DNA from: an uncultured Alphaproteobacteria bacterium
Lineage (GTDB): Bacteria; Pseudomonadota; Alphaproteobacteria; HIMB59; GCA-002718135
Direction: 5' to 3'
Assembly (NCBI GenBank): GCA_902621855.1
Contig: CACNNQ010000004.1
Location: 1-64,000 of the forward strand
DNA length: 64,000 nt
In this document: piece after piece, positions 35,957-44,074 of the stretch
Numbering within the stretch: the first letter of the stretch is position 1
How the letters are laid out: every line of letters begins with the position of its first letter
Position numbers and translations under genes: made by a program
The notes under the pieces: model-generated
What the model was told of the DNA's origin: nothing
Seen by the model: the letters and a program-made list of their open reading frames with translations, nothing else
Databases searched by the model: none

Positions 35957-36355
35957 ATGTATTCGATAAAAGTAAGAGAAAATATTCTAATAGCTCATTC
36001 TTTACCTGGGGAAGTATTTGGACCAGCCCAAAATATGCATGGAGCTACATATTTAGTAGATGCTGAATTTTTCACTGATAAACTTAACAAATACAATATA
36101 ATTATGGATTTAGGAATAGTGTCCACGACTTTAAAAGATATTCTTAAAATATATAATTATCAAAATTTAGATGAAATTGATGAATTTAAGGGTAAAATTA
36201 CCTCAACAGAGTTTTTAGCAGAGGATATTTGCAATAAGATTTTAAATAGATTAAGAAATGAATTCTCTGAAGATTACAAATCGTTAAAAAAAATTAAAAT
36301 AACCTTGCAAGAATCAAATGTTGCATGGGCATCATATGAAAAAGAGGTTATCTAA
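35957..36355 (+). CDS. 6-pyruvoyl-tetrahydropterin synthase / QueD-like protein with altered active site
   Basis: The 132-residue protein is a PTPS-fold protein. H14 (IAHSL) matches the first zinc ligand, and the second motif is NMHGATY (H28-G-A30) where QueD/PTPS have H-G-H. One zinc His is therefore Ala, and the usual catalytic Cys is absent. The pterin-anchoring Glu is kept in LQESNVAWASYEKE. I recall similar HGATY variants in alphaproteobacterial proteins of this cluster, so the change looks like a family feature. It probably acts on a pterin-like ring, but ordinary PTPS or CPH4 synthase chemistry is doubtful. It overlaps the next gene's start. Confidence 0.8.
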   Translation: MYSIKVRENILIAHSLPGEVFGPAQNMHGATYLVDAEFFTDKLNKYNIIMDLGIVSTTLKDILKIYNYQNLDEIDEFKGKITSTEFLAEDICNKILNRLRNEFSEDYKSLKKIKITLQESNVAWASYEKEVI

Positions 36356-37382
36356 AAATAAATCTGATATTTATTTTGTTTATCCAGGAAATATTAATGC
36401 AAAAACTGGAGGATACATTTATGAAAAAAATATCCTAGAATATGCAAAGATAAGAGATATAAATATTAGACCAATTTCTCTAAGTGAAAATTATCCTTTT
36501 CCTACAAATAACGATATAAAATATTTTCTAAAAATTTTAGATAAAATTGATCCTGACTCTAAAATTATTATAGATGGATTAGCATTAGAAGGAATGTATT
36601 CAATTTTTAAAAAAATACTCACTTATAATGTTATCGCGCTAATACATCATCCCTTATATCTTGAATTTAAAGGTCAAAGGTCAAAAAAATTCTTACGATT
36701 AGAGAAGGAAAATTTCAAAAAAATAAATAAATTTATTGTGACTTCTAAAAATACAAAAAATTTATTAATAAATGAATTTAAAGTACTAAATAATAAAATT
36801 TCTGTAGTTGAACCTGGTATAGAAAGACTTGCAAAATATAATTTTAAAAATAATAGTAAAATTCATTTTTTAACATGTGGAAGTGTAATAGATAGAAAAA
36901 ACTATCTTTTTTTATTAAAAGTTTTAAAGCCTTTAGATAATTTTATATTAGAAATTGTTGGTGATACCACAAGAGATATAAGTTATTACAAAAAACTCAA
37001 AAAATTTATTTCTAAAAACTCAATGAACAGAAAAATAATATTCCATGGTACTATTTCAGATACAAAATTAGCTAAATTATATTCTAAAACAGATTGTTAC
37101 ATTTCGGTAAGTAAATATGAAGGTTTTGGTATGTCATTAGCAAATGCATTAATAATTAAAAAACCAATTATAACCTTTTTTACTAATACTATTTTAAATA
37201 CACTAGAAAAAAAGGGTGTTATTTATTTCAAAAAATTTGAATTAAATGATCTTAGAAATATAATTACTAAAAATATATTAAATAAAAAAAATTTTAAAAA
37301 ACTAAATATTGATATTCATAAAAATAAAAGATATCTTCTTACTCCTCTAGAGTCAGCTAAGAAATTTGTTAAATTAATTTAA
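36336..37382 (+). CDS. GT4-family glycosyltransferase in the RibA/PTPS cluster
   Basis: From the ATG at 36336 the protein has 348 residues, with a GT-B fold: N-terminal FVYPGNINAKTGGYIYEKNI with the glycine-rich acceptor-domain loop, then the C-terminal EGFGMSLANALIIKKPII donor-binding motif (E-x7-E type pattern, second acidic position replaced). It is a member of the GT4 glycosyltransferases that use nucleotide sugars. The start overlaps the PTPS gene by 20 nt; an ATG at 36318 is also possible, giving 354 residues. It likely glycosylates the product of this pathway rather than a cell-envelope lipid, by linkage only. Confidence 0.83.
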   Translation: MKKRLSKNKSDIYFVYPGNINAKTGGYIYEKNILEYAKIRDINIRPISLSENYPFPTNNDIKYFLKILDKIDPDSKIIIDGLALEGMYSIFKKILTYNVIALIHHPLYLEFKGQRSKKFLRLEKENFKKINKFIVTSKNTKNLLINEFKVLNNKISVVEPGIERLAKYNFKNNSKIHFLTCGSVIDRKNYLFLLKVLKPLDNFILEIVGDTTRDISYYKKLKKFISKNSMNRKIIFHGTISDTKLAKLYSKTDCYISVSKYEGFGMSLANALIIKKPIITFFTNTILNTLEKKGVIYFKKFELNDLRNIITKNILNKKNFKKLNIDIHKNKRYLLTPLESAKKFVKLI

Positions 37383-37383
37383 T

Positions 37384-38172
37384 ATGCATGAATTTCAAAA
37401 TAAATGGTTAAATCTTAGAGAAACTGTCGATAGAAATTCACGAAACAAAAGAATACTATATTTAATTAATAAATTTTTTAAAAATAAAAAAAATATTAGA
37501 ATTGTTGACTTAGGTTCAGGTGCTGGATCTAATTATAGATTTCTAAAGTCACGATTATTAAATAATCAATATTGGTATTTTGTAGACATATCATATCAAT
37601 CAACAAATTATTTTAAAAAAAATATAAAATTATCATCTAAAATAAAAAAAACTAATTTTAAAATTGTTGATGTAATTAATAATCTAGAAAAAATAAATTT
37701 TAATGATTATAATTTAGTTACAGGATCTGCTTTTTTAGATATTCTTCCAAAAACATGGTTTAAAAATTTTCATAAATTAAATGTTGATACAGAAATTGTC
37801 TACTTTGCCTTAAATTATAACGGTAATTTTAAATTTTTTCCAAAACACAAGGATGATAAAAAAATTCTTAATATTTTTAATAAAGATCAAAAATCTGACA
37901 AAGGAATAGGGGAAGTGGCTGTTGGACCAGATTGTACTGAATTAATAAATAAAGTATTTAAAAGGACTCACAAAACATATGTTTTAGACTCTACATGGGA
38001 TGTTAGTAAAAATTATGAATTTCAAATTTATTTCTTAAATTTTTGTAGAGAAATTATTCAAAAAAATAAACTTAACTTTGATGATTGGTTAAAATTTCGT
38101 TTAAAATGTATTAAAGAAAAAAATTCTAGATTTATTTTAAATAATACAGATTTTTTAGCTATTAAGAAATAA
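37384..38172 (+). CDS. Class I SAM-dependent methyltransferase in the RibA/PTPS cluster
   Basis: The 262-residue protein has SAM motif I RIVDLGSGAGSNYRFLK (about residues 40-56) and the second acidic loop YFVDIS (about 66-71). The N-terminal WLNLRETVDRNSRNKR pattern matches, to my memory, the methyltransferase found with RibD and PTPS-like genes in other alphaproteobacteria. The methyl acceptor is unknown. It starts 1 nt after the glycosyltransferase stop and overlaps the RibD-like gene by 18 nt at the 3' end. Trans-aconitate-type and other small-molecule methyltransferases share the fold, so function rests on context. Confidence 0.8.
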   Translation: MHEFQNKWLNLRETVDRNSRNKRILYLINKFFKNKKNIRIVDLGSGAGSNYRFLKSRLLNNQYWYFVDISYQSTNYFKKNIKLSSKIKKTNFKIVDVINNLEKINFNDYNLVTGSAFLDILPKTWFKNFHKLNVDTEIVYFALNYNGNFKFFPKHKDDKKILNIFNKDQKSDKGIGEVAVGPDCTELINKVFKRTHKTYVLDSTWDVSKNYEFQIYFLNFCREIIQKNKLNFDDWLKFRLKCIKEKNSRFILNNTDFLAIKK

Positions 38173-38988
38173 ATTAACAATAATTTCATTTTCTAATTCA
38201 TTAAAATTATGTTTTGGTCTGATAGCTTTATTGAGATTTGAAATTTCTTTTAAATTTAATGAATTAATTCCGGAACCTATTAATATTGGGGCAATCATAA
38301 ATTGAAGAATATCAATATATTTATTATTTATTAATTCTGAAATAGTTTTTGATCCTCCCTCTACTAAAATATTTTTGTATTTAAGTTTTTTTATTTGCGT
38401 AATTAAGTTTTTAGTAAAATTTTTTTCTTTTAATCTAATTATTGTTGAATTATTCAATCTAATATTTTTATTACTTTTTGTAAAAATTATATTTTCATTA
38501 CCGTCATTAAATATTTTATATTTGTTATTTAGCGAAAGACTGCCATCGATAATAATTCTTTTTGGATTTGTGCCCTTTATTTTTCTTGTTGTTAATAGTG
38601 GATCGTCTTTTTTAATGGTATTTGAACCTACAATAATTGCATCACTGATACTTCGTAAACAATGTAGATAAATTATACTCTTGGGATTATTTATGTAATG
38701 AGAATTACCATTATTTAATGCAATTCTACCATCAATACTTTGTCCTATCTGAGCTATAACTAATTTTTTGTTTTTTCTTAATATCGGGAGAAGGATATTT
38801 AAGATTGATTGATAAAATTTACTTATATTAATTTTAGATTCCAGATTATTATTTTTTATGTAAAAATTACTTTTTCTTTTTGATGATAAAGAAATACTAT
38901 TTTTTTTAACTAATAAATATAAATCATTATTCTTTTTAGAATTTTTTATAAAATCTAGTAAAATTCCTATATTTTTCGATGTAATCAT
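38155..38988 (-). CDS. RibD C-terminal-type (DHFR-like) pyrimidine reductase, no deaminase domain
   Basis: The 277-residue protein has the RibD_C core: AQIGQSIDGRIAL (about residues 79-91), the DAIIVGSNTIKKDDPLLTTR cofactor stretch and ILVEGGSKTISELI. RibD_C reduces the ribosylamino side chain of a GTP-derived pyrimidine with NADPH. The zinc deaminase domain of normal RibD is missing; a roughly 70-residue N-terminal extension stands in its place. It is thus a stand-alone reductase like archaeal ArfC/Rib7. It diverges from the RibA-like gene (start at 39025), putting steps one and two of a GTP pathway back to back. Confidence 0.87.
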   Translation of the reverse strand: MITSKNIGILLDFIKNSKKNNDLYLLVKKNSISLSSKRKSNFYIKNNNLESKINISKFYQSILNILLPILRKNKKLVIAQIGQSIDGRIALNNGNSHYINNPKSIIYLHCLRSISDAIIVGSNTIKKDDPLLTTRKIKGTNPKRIIIDGSLSLNNKYKIFNDGNENIIFTKSNKNIRLNNSTIIRLKEKNFTKNLITQIKKLKYKNILVEGGSKTISELINNKYIDILQFMIAPILIGSGINSLNLKEISNLNKAIRPKHNFNELENEIIVNLFLNS

Positions 38989-39024
38989 TTGTTTTTATTT
39001 CAATTATATCTATATAAAGTTTTC

Positions 39025-40146
39025 ATGAGTTTCAAATCTAATACAGGAACTATAATAGATAGGGCAATTAACGAACTCAGGACCGGAAGACCCTTAATAA
39101 TTAAGAATAACAAGGAATATTGGATGTTCTTTAATATAGAACATTCCCAAAGTAAAATTTTTAATCAATTCAATAAGCACTTAGTTGATGAAAAATACTT
39201 ACTTATTACTAAACAAAAAGCTCAATCAATTTTTAATAAGAATATTAAAAGTAATATTTATTTTGAGATAAATCCCAAAACAGATGTAAATCAAATAATA
39301 AATTTATTTGTCAATCCTCTTAGCAATAATAAAGTAATTAAATTTACCAATATTAAAAAATTCAAAGCTAAAAATTTTCATAATGTTTGTATTGATCTTT
39401 CCAAAAATGCTAAAATGATACCATCTCTAGTTTTTAAAAAAATTAATAAAAAAAATTACAAAAATATAAATGAATTTGGATTTAAAAATGGAATTTTAAT
39501 ATTTGATTACAAAGATTTATTGAAGCAAAATGAATTAATTTGTGAAAGTATCAAATTAGTTTCTAGTGCAAAAGTTCCACTACCAAAAAATGAAAATTCT
39601 AATTTTAAAATATTCAAATCATATATTGGATCTGATAAACATGTAGCGATAATTGTTAATCCAAAAAAAATAAATAAAAAATCTGTTAATTTAAGAATAC
39701 ATTCAGCTTGTTTTACAGGTGATATTTTTCATTCTTTAAAATGTGATTGCGGTGAACAGTTAAATCAATCAATCAATTACATGGTTAGAAATAATGGTGG
39801 AATTATATTATATTTAGAACAAGAAGGTAGGGGAATAGGATTAGCTAATAAAATGAGAGCCTATTCTCTTCAAGCAAGGGGTATGGATACAATAGACGCC
39901 GATCATAATATTGGTTTTTTAGATGATGAAAGAGATTTTAATATTGCAGCTAGAATACTGAAATTATTAAAAATAAATAAAGTTAATCTTATTACAAATA
40001 ATAAAAATAAAATAAATTCTATTAAGAAAGCAGGAATTAAAGTTGAAAATCAAATAAATACAAAGCCAACATTAAATAAATTTAATAAAAATTATTTTAA
40101 AACAAGAGTAAAAAAAGCCGGGTACGGTCTTAAATTAGTAGTATAA
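39025..40146 (+). CDS. ribA: GTP cyclohydrolase II (RibA type) with degenerate DHBP-synthase-like N-terminus
   Basis: From ATG 39025 the protein has 373 residues. The C-terminal cyclohydrolase II domain has the zinc/active-site cluster CFTGDIFHSLKCDCGEQL (about residues 230-247) and LEQEGRGIGLANKMRAYSLQ, both intact. The N-terminal half starts with RAINELRTGRPLII, like the RibB domain of RibBA, but lacks its catalytic acidic motif, so DHBP synthesis is unlikely. The enzyme opens GTP to the diaminopyrimidine phosphate. A TTG at 38989 could extend it by 12 residues. The neighbours suggest use in a specialised pathway, although housekeeping riboflavin synthesis remains possible. The peroxiredoxin gene follows 2 nt later. 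Confidence 0.93.
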   Translation: MSFKSNTGTIIDRAINELRTGRPLIIKNNKEYWMFFNIEHSQSKIFNQFNKHLVDEKYLLITKQKAQSIFNKNIKSNIYFEINPKTDVNQIINLFVNPLSNNKVIKFTNIKKFKAKNFHNVCIDLSKNAKMIPSLVFKKINKKNYKNINEFGFKNGILIFDYKDLLKQNELICESIKLVSSAKVPLPKNENSNFKIFKSYIGSDKHVAIIVNPKKINKKSVNLRIHSACFTGDIFHSLKCDCGEQLNQSINYMVRNNGGIILYLEQEGRGIGLANKMRAYSLQARGMDTIDADHNIGFLDDERDFNIAARILKLLKINKVNLITNNKNKINSIKKAGIKVENQINTKPTLNKFNKNYFKTRVKKAGYGLKLVV

Positions 40147-40148
40147 TT

Positions 40149-40592
40149 ATGAAAAAAATTCCTAAAATAAAACTACAATTAACAAACGACAATGAGTTTG
40201 ATTCATCTAAATTAAAGAATAAAACAGTTTTATTCTTTTACCCTAAGGCGTTAACTGGTGGATGCTCAGTAGAAGTTGCAGATTTTCAGAAATATTTAAC
40301 AAAATTTAATAAAATTGGCTTTGATGTAATAGGAGCTTCTAAAGATCCTGTTGATCGGAATAAAAAATTTTCAGATAAGTATAAATTGAAATACCCACTT
40401 GGTTCGGATGAAGGAAAAAATTGTGATAAACTTGGTATTTGGATAGAAAAATCTATGTATGGTAGGAAATATTTTGGGATAGATAGATCTACATTTGTAA
40501 TCGATAAAAATGGAAAAATTCTAAATTCTTGGAATAAAGTTAAAGTTAAAGGTCATGTTGAAGAAGTTTATAATTTTTGTAAGGATCAGTAA
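40149..40592 (+). CDS. bcp: Peroxiredoxin (BCP/PrxQ)
   Basis: The 147-residue thiol peroxidase has the motif YPKALTGGCSVEVADF, keeping the P-x3-T-x2-C signature with peroxidatic Cys44. The near resolving Cys found five positions later in many BCPs is Ala-like here; C87 or C144 could resolve, or it may act as a 1-Cys enzyme. It reduces hydroperoxides in the cytoplasm with thioredoxin-type donors. It lies 2 nt after the RibA-like gene, so it is probably cotranscribed with it, though the link may be only positional. Confidence 0.9.
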   Translation: MKKIPKIKLQLTNDNEFDSSKLKNKTVLFFYPKALTGGCSVEVADFQKYLTKFNKIGFDVIGASKDPVDRNKKFSDKYKLKYPLGSDEGKNCDKLGIWIEKSMYGRKYFGIDRSTFVIDKNGKILNSWNKVKVKGHVEEVYNFCKDQ

Positions 40593-40596
40593 ATTT

Positions 40597-41490
40597 TTAT
40601 TTAATTTTACCTATTTCTTTTTCTCTTTTGATTACAAATAAACCACTTAATGTAATAATTATTGCACCAATAATCATATTATCAGTTGGAGTTTCACCTA
40701 GTATTAAATACCCAAAAATCATACCAAATATAATTACACTGTATCTTGCAGAAGCCGTTAATGAGAGCGGTGCATAAAAAACTGTTAATACTGAAAATAA
40801 ATATCCAAATAAAACAAATATACTAGAAACAAGAATATAATTTATATCTTCTCTGCTTACTTGATAACCAAAAATTATTGAACCCAACCCTGCAAACCCA
40901 GTAATCAACAAAGCAGTCACAAATGTAATTTCAACACTATTTGATTTAGTTACTAAACTCTTTGTTGCAATATCTCTAATAGTTAAAAAAATAGCAGCTA
41001 AAATAGGTAACAGTAAAAGATAATTAAATTGAAAATTTTGTGGATTTACAACTACTAACACACCTAAGAATCCAATAATAACTGCACACCATCTTCTTAT
41101 TCCGACTTTCTCTCCCAAAAAAAGAAAAGCAAATATTGTGACAAAGAAAGGATTAGTCATTAAAAGTGTATAAACCTCAGATATTGGTAACAATATTAAT
41201 CCAACCAAAAAAAATAATGCTGTTAATACTTCATACAAACCCCTTATATGAAAACTTTTAATAAAAAGTATTTTAATTAAATTTTTTTTTTCAAAAAAAA
41301 TTAAATATAGACCTAATAGACTTGATGTAACTAAACCTCTTAAAAAAATTACAGAATATAAAGAATTGTCATCACCTATATTTTTTACAACAAGTTTGAT
41401 ATAACTATCATTTATAGAGAATGATAATTGGCCAGCCATCATAAAAAGTACACCTATCGTCCCAACTGAAAATAAAATCTTGCTTTTCAT
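40597..41490 (-). CDS. EamA/DMT-family transporter (3 of 4)
   Basis: The 297-residue protein has about ten hydrophobic segments in two EamA repeats (RhaT-like). The first repeat has the ISEVYTLLMTNPFFVTIFAFLFLGEK stretch; the second has APLSLTASARYSVIIFGMIFGYLILGE. A polar start (MKSKILFSV) precedes the first helix. It sits with its stop 4 nt from the bcp stop and its start 24 nt from the divergent aminotransferase gene, so it lies in a minimal spacer with no recognisable terminator. The substrate is unknown. Confidence 0.9.
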   Translation of the reverse strand: MKSKILFSVGTIGVLFMMAGQLSFSINDSYIKLVVKNIGDDNSLYSVIFLRGLVTSSLLGLYLIFFEKKNLIKILFIKSFHIRGLYEVLTALFFLVGLILLPISEVYTLLMTNPFFVTIFAFLFLGEKVGIRRWCAVIIGFLGVLVVVNPQNFQFNYLLLLPILAAIFLTIRDIATKSLVTKSNSVEITFVTALLITGFAGLGSIIFGYQVSREDINYILVSSIFVLFGYLFSVLTVFYAPLSLTASARYSVIIFGMIFGYLILGETPTDNMIIGAIIITLSGLFVIKREKEIGKIK

Positions 41491-41514
41491 AATAAAAAAA
41501 AATATTTAACTTAT

Positions 41515-42849
41515 ATGTTACAAAGAAATACTTCCAACCACCTATATGGATTTACTGACTTGAAGTCATTAAATGAAAGAGGTCCATTAGTTATTTCTTA
41601 TGGAAAAGGAATATATGTTTACGATACTAAAGGTAGTAAATATCTAGATGGAAATTCTGGCCTATGGAATCAGTGTGCCGGTTTTGACCATCCTGGATTA
41701 ATTGAAGTTGCAAAAAAACAGTATGAAAAATTTGCTGGTTATCATTCTTTATTTGGAAGGTTGTCAGAAGAAACATTACAGCTATCTGAAAAAATTATTG
41801 AAGTATCACCATTTGACCAAGGTCGTGTATTCTTTTGTAATTCAGGATCTGAAGCAAATGACACCATGGTCAAAATGTTATGGATGTTAAATGCAAGAAT
41901 TGGAAAGCCAAATAGACGAAAAATTATAACAAGAATTAATGGATATCATGGTGTTACTTTGGGAGCTTCTTCAATGACAGCCAAACCATACAATAAAGAG
42001 TTTGGTTTACCGTCAAAAGAATTCATTCATATTGAATGTCCTCATTATTGGAAATATGGATTAGAGAATGAAACGGAAGAAGAATTTTCCCTTAGGATGG
42101 CCAAAAATTTAGAAGAAAAAATCATTAAAGAAGATCCAGAAACTATTGCAGGTTTTGTTGCTGAACCTGTTCAAGGTGCTGGTGGCTGTATACCTCCTTC
42201 AAAATCATATTTTGATTTAGTTCAGCCAATATTAAAAAAATATAATATTCCTTTTATTGCAGATGAAGTAATTTGTGGATTTGGTAGAACTGGAAACTTA
42301 TGGGGCTGTGATACATACAATATCAAACCCGATATAATCATATCATCTAAATGTTTAACAGCTGGGTACTTTCCTATGGGAGCAGTTATAGTTAATAAAG
42401 AATTTTCAGATAAATTTGTTGAAGTATCAGAAGAAGCAGAAGAATTTCCACATGGTTTTACAGCTGGTGGTCATCCTGTTGGTTGTGCAATTGCTTTGAA
42501 AGCAATAGATGTAATCATGAATGAGGGTTTATTAGATAATGTAAAATTGATGGAACCTTATTTTTTTGAAAGATTAAATGAATTTAATGATTATGAACAC
42601 ATTGGAGAAACTAGAGGTGTAGGTCTTATGGCTGCATTAGAGATGGTAAAAAATAAAGCTACTAAAGAACCATTTGAAGGTCATCTTAACATGGGAGATA
42701 AAGTTGCTAATTTATCAATTGATAATGGATTAATTTGTAGACCTTTAGGTCCCGCAATTGTTTTGTGTCCTCAATTTATAATTACTAAAAGTCAAATAGA
42801 TGAAATATTTGATTCTCTTCATAAAACTATAAAGCAAGTTTTTAATTAA
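41515..42849 (+). CDS. Class III PLP-dependent aminotransferase (omega-amino acid type)
   Basis: The 444-residue enzyme is a class III transaminase. The N-terminal half has the GKGIYVYDTKGSKYLDGNSGLWNQ active-site stretch. NSGSEANDTMVKM (cofactor phosphate), IADEVICGFGRTG (the Asp contacting PLP) and the PLP lysine in SSKCLTAGYFPMGA are present. Relatives use omega-amino acids, taurine or diamines with pyruvate as acceptor; the exact donor cannot be read. It is separate from the fused class III domain at 25599-28628, whose motifs differ. The convergent acylphosphatase overlaps its stop by 4 nt. Confidence 0.9.
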   Translation: MLQRNTSNHLYGFTDLKSLNERGPLVISYGKGIYVYDTKGSKYLDGNSGLWNQCAGFDHPGLIEVAKKQYEKFAGYHSLFGRLSEETLQLSEKIIEVSPFDQGRVFFCNSGSEANDTMVKMLWMLNARIGKPNRRKIITRINGYHGVTLGASSMTAKPYNKEFGLPSKEFIHIECPHYWKYGLENETEEEFSLRMAKNLEEKIIKEDPETIAGFVAEPVQGAGGCIPPSKSYFDLVQPILKKYNIPFIADEVICGFGRTGNLWGCDTYNIKPDIIISSKCLTAGYFPMGAVIVNKEFSDKFVEVSEEAEEFPHGFTAGGHPVGCAIALKAIDVIMNEGLLDNVKLMEPYFFERLNEFNDYEHIGETRGVGLMAALEMVKNKATKEPFEGHLNMGDKVANLSIDNGLICRPLGPAIVLCPQFIITKSQIDEIFDSLHKTIKQVFN

Positions 42850-43142
42850 GTTTCGTATTTAACTATAAAACCTGAATACTTGACATTACTAATGATACTA
42901 TTTGGAATAACTCCTTCAACTAGAGCTAGTGATGGCCCATCTTTAGCTTTTTCAGTAATAGATAGTATACTTTGCATATCTCCTTGAATTATGGCCTCTA
43001 CTTCATCTTTACTTTCTTTATTTTGAATATACCCATTTAATCCTAAAGATATTGCTAAATCACTAAACCAATGTCTAAAACCCACTCCCTGAACTTTTCC
43101 TTTAATAATAAGTCGATAAGTTTTTATTTCATTTGTATTCAT
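42846..43142 (-). CDS. acyP: Acylphosphatase
   Basis: The 98-residue protein hydrolyses acyl phosphates. Its first motif is GKVQGVGFRHW with the catalytic Arg, and the second has the Asn in NGYIQNKESKDEVEAI. I take the ATG at 43142 (MNTNEIKTY), since homologues are about 90 residues. A longer frame up to 43268 would overlap the divergent EamA gene and adds a non-conserved tail, so it is rejected. The 53-nt spacer to 43196 then holds the divergent promoters. Confidence 0.93.
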   Translation of the reverse strand: MNTNEIKTYRLIIKGKVQGVGFRHWFSDLAISLGLNGYIQNKESKDEVEAIIQGDMQSILSITEKAKDGPSLALVEGVIPNSIISNVKYSGFIVKYET

Positions 43143-43195
43143 TTTAGTATCAATATAAGTACTTTTTACTATCATACAATCCTTCAAATGATTAC

Positions 43196-44074
43196 ATGAA
43201 AAAAAGTATAATTTATTCTTCAATTCTTTTATTTTTTGCTGGAATTTTTTTTGTAACAAATGATGCAATAATAAATTATCTATCCCAAACAGATGTAAAA
43301 TTTTATCATTTCATATTTTATGGAATACCTATTTTTTTATGTTTCCCGATATATTTATTTATTAATGGATCTTTAAAAAAAAATATAAAATGCACTAATT
43401 ATTTTCCACCGATTTTCAGAGGTTTATTAAATATTCCTTTGCCATTTATTGCTTTTATAACTCTTGAACAGATTAAACTTCCAGAATTCACAACATTAAA
43501 TATGACTGCGCCATTAATGGGAACTATATTTGCTATTTTTTTACTAAATGAAAAATTAAATATTTTGACTTATCTATCTTTGTTTATTGGTTTCTTAGGA
43601 GTTTTGTTTGTCATTCAGCCTGGTTTTGAAAGTTTTAATATTTATTATTTAATTGTCCTCATTGGAGTGCTCTTAATTACAGTAACAACTTTTATAGTAA
43701 ATAAATATAGTCATGTAACTACAAATATTGGATATTTTCTCTATGGTGGTTTTTTTGTCCACTTTATATCATTACCTTTATTTATAATGAATCCATTAAA
43801 AGTTACTTCTTTTGAATTTTTTTTAATATCTACTGCTGCATTATTTATTAATTTAGCAATGTTTTTTGCAACAACTGCATTTAAGATTGCACAAAAACAT
43901 TATGCATCAGTATTTAGTTTAGTTTACCTTCAGGTTTTATGGTCATCATTGGTTGGAATTTTTATATTTAATGAATATATGAATTTATATGCTTATATTG
44001 GTGCTTTTTTAATAGTTTTAAGTGGAATTGTTTCTTTGCCCTCACAAATAAAACAATTAAAGGATGCAAATTAA
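43196..44074 (+). CDS. EamA/DMT-family transporter (4 of 4)
   Basis: The 292-residue protein has ten hydrophobic segments in two EamA repeats. The first repeat contains FRGLLNIPLPFIAFITLEQIKLPEFTTLNMTAPLMG; the second has KIAQKHYASVFSLVYLQVLWSSLVG. It resembles S-adenosylmethionine/acyl-carrier-type DMT proteins of alphaproteobacteria, but no substrate is claimed. Its stop overlaps the FKBP gene start by 1 nt (TAATG), linking it to a periplasmic foldase. It makes four EamA proteins in this window. Confidence 0.9.
   Translation: MKKSIIYSSILLFFAGIFFVTNDAIINYLSQTDVKFYHFIFYGIPIFLCFPIYLFINGSLKKNIKCTNYFPPIFRGLLNIPLPFIAFITLEQIKLPEFTTLNMTAPLMGTIFAIFLLNEKLNILTYLSLFIGFLGVLFVIQPGFESFNIYYLIVLIGVLLITVTTFIVNKYSHVTTNIGYFLYGGFFVHFISLPLFIMNPLKVTSFEFFLISTAALFINLAMFFATTAFKIAQKHYASVFSLVYLQVLWSSLVGIFIFNEYMNLYAYIGAFLIVLSGIVSLPSQIKQLKDAN

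Noticed and set aside
43143-43268. N-terminal extension of acylphosphatase (42 residues)
   Set aside because: The added residues are not conserved in the family and would overlap the start of the divergent EamA gene; the ATG at 43142 gives the normal length.
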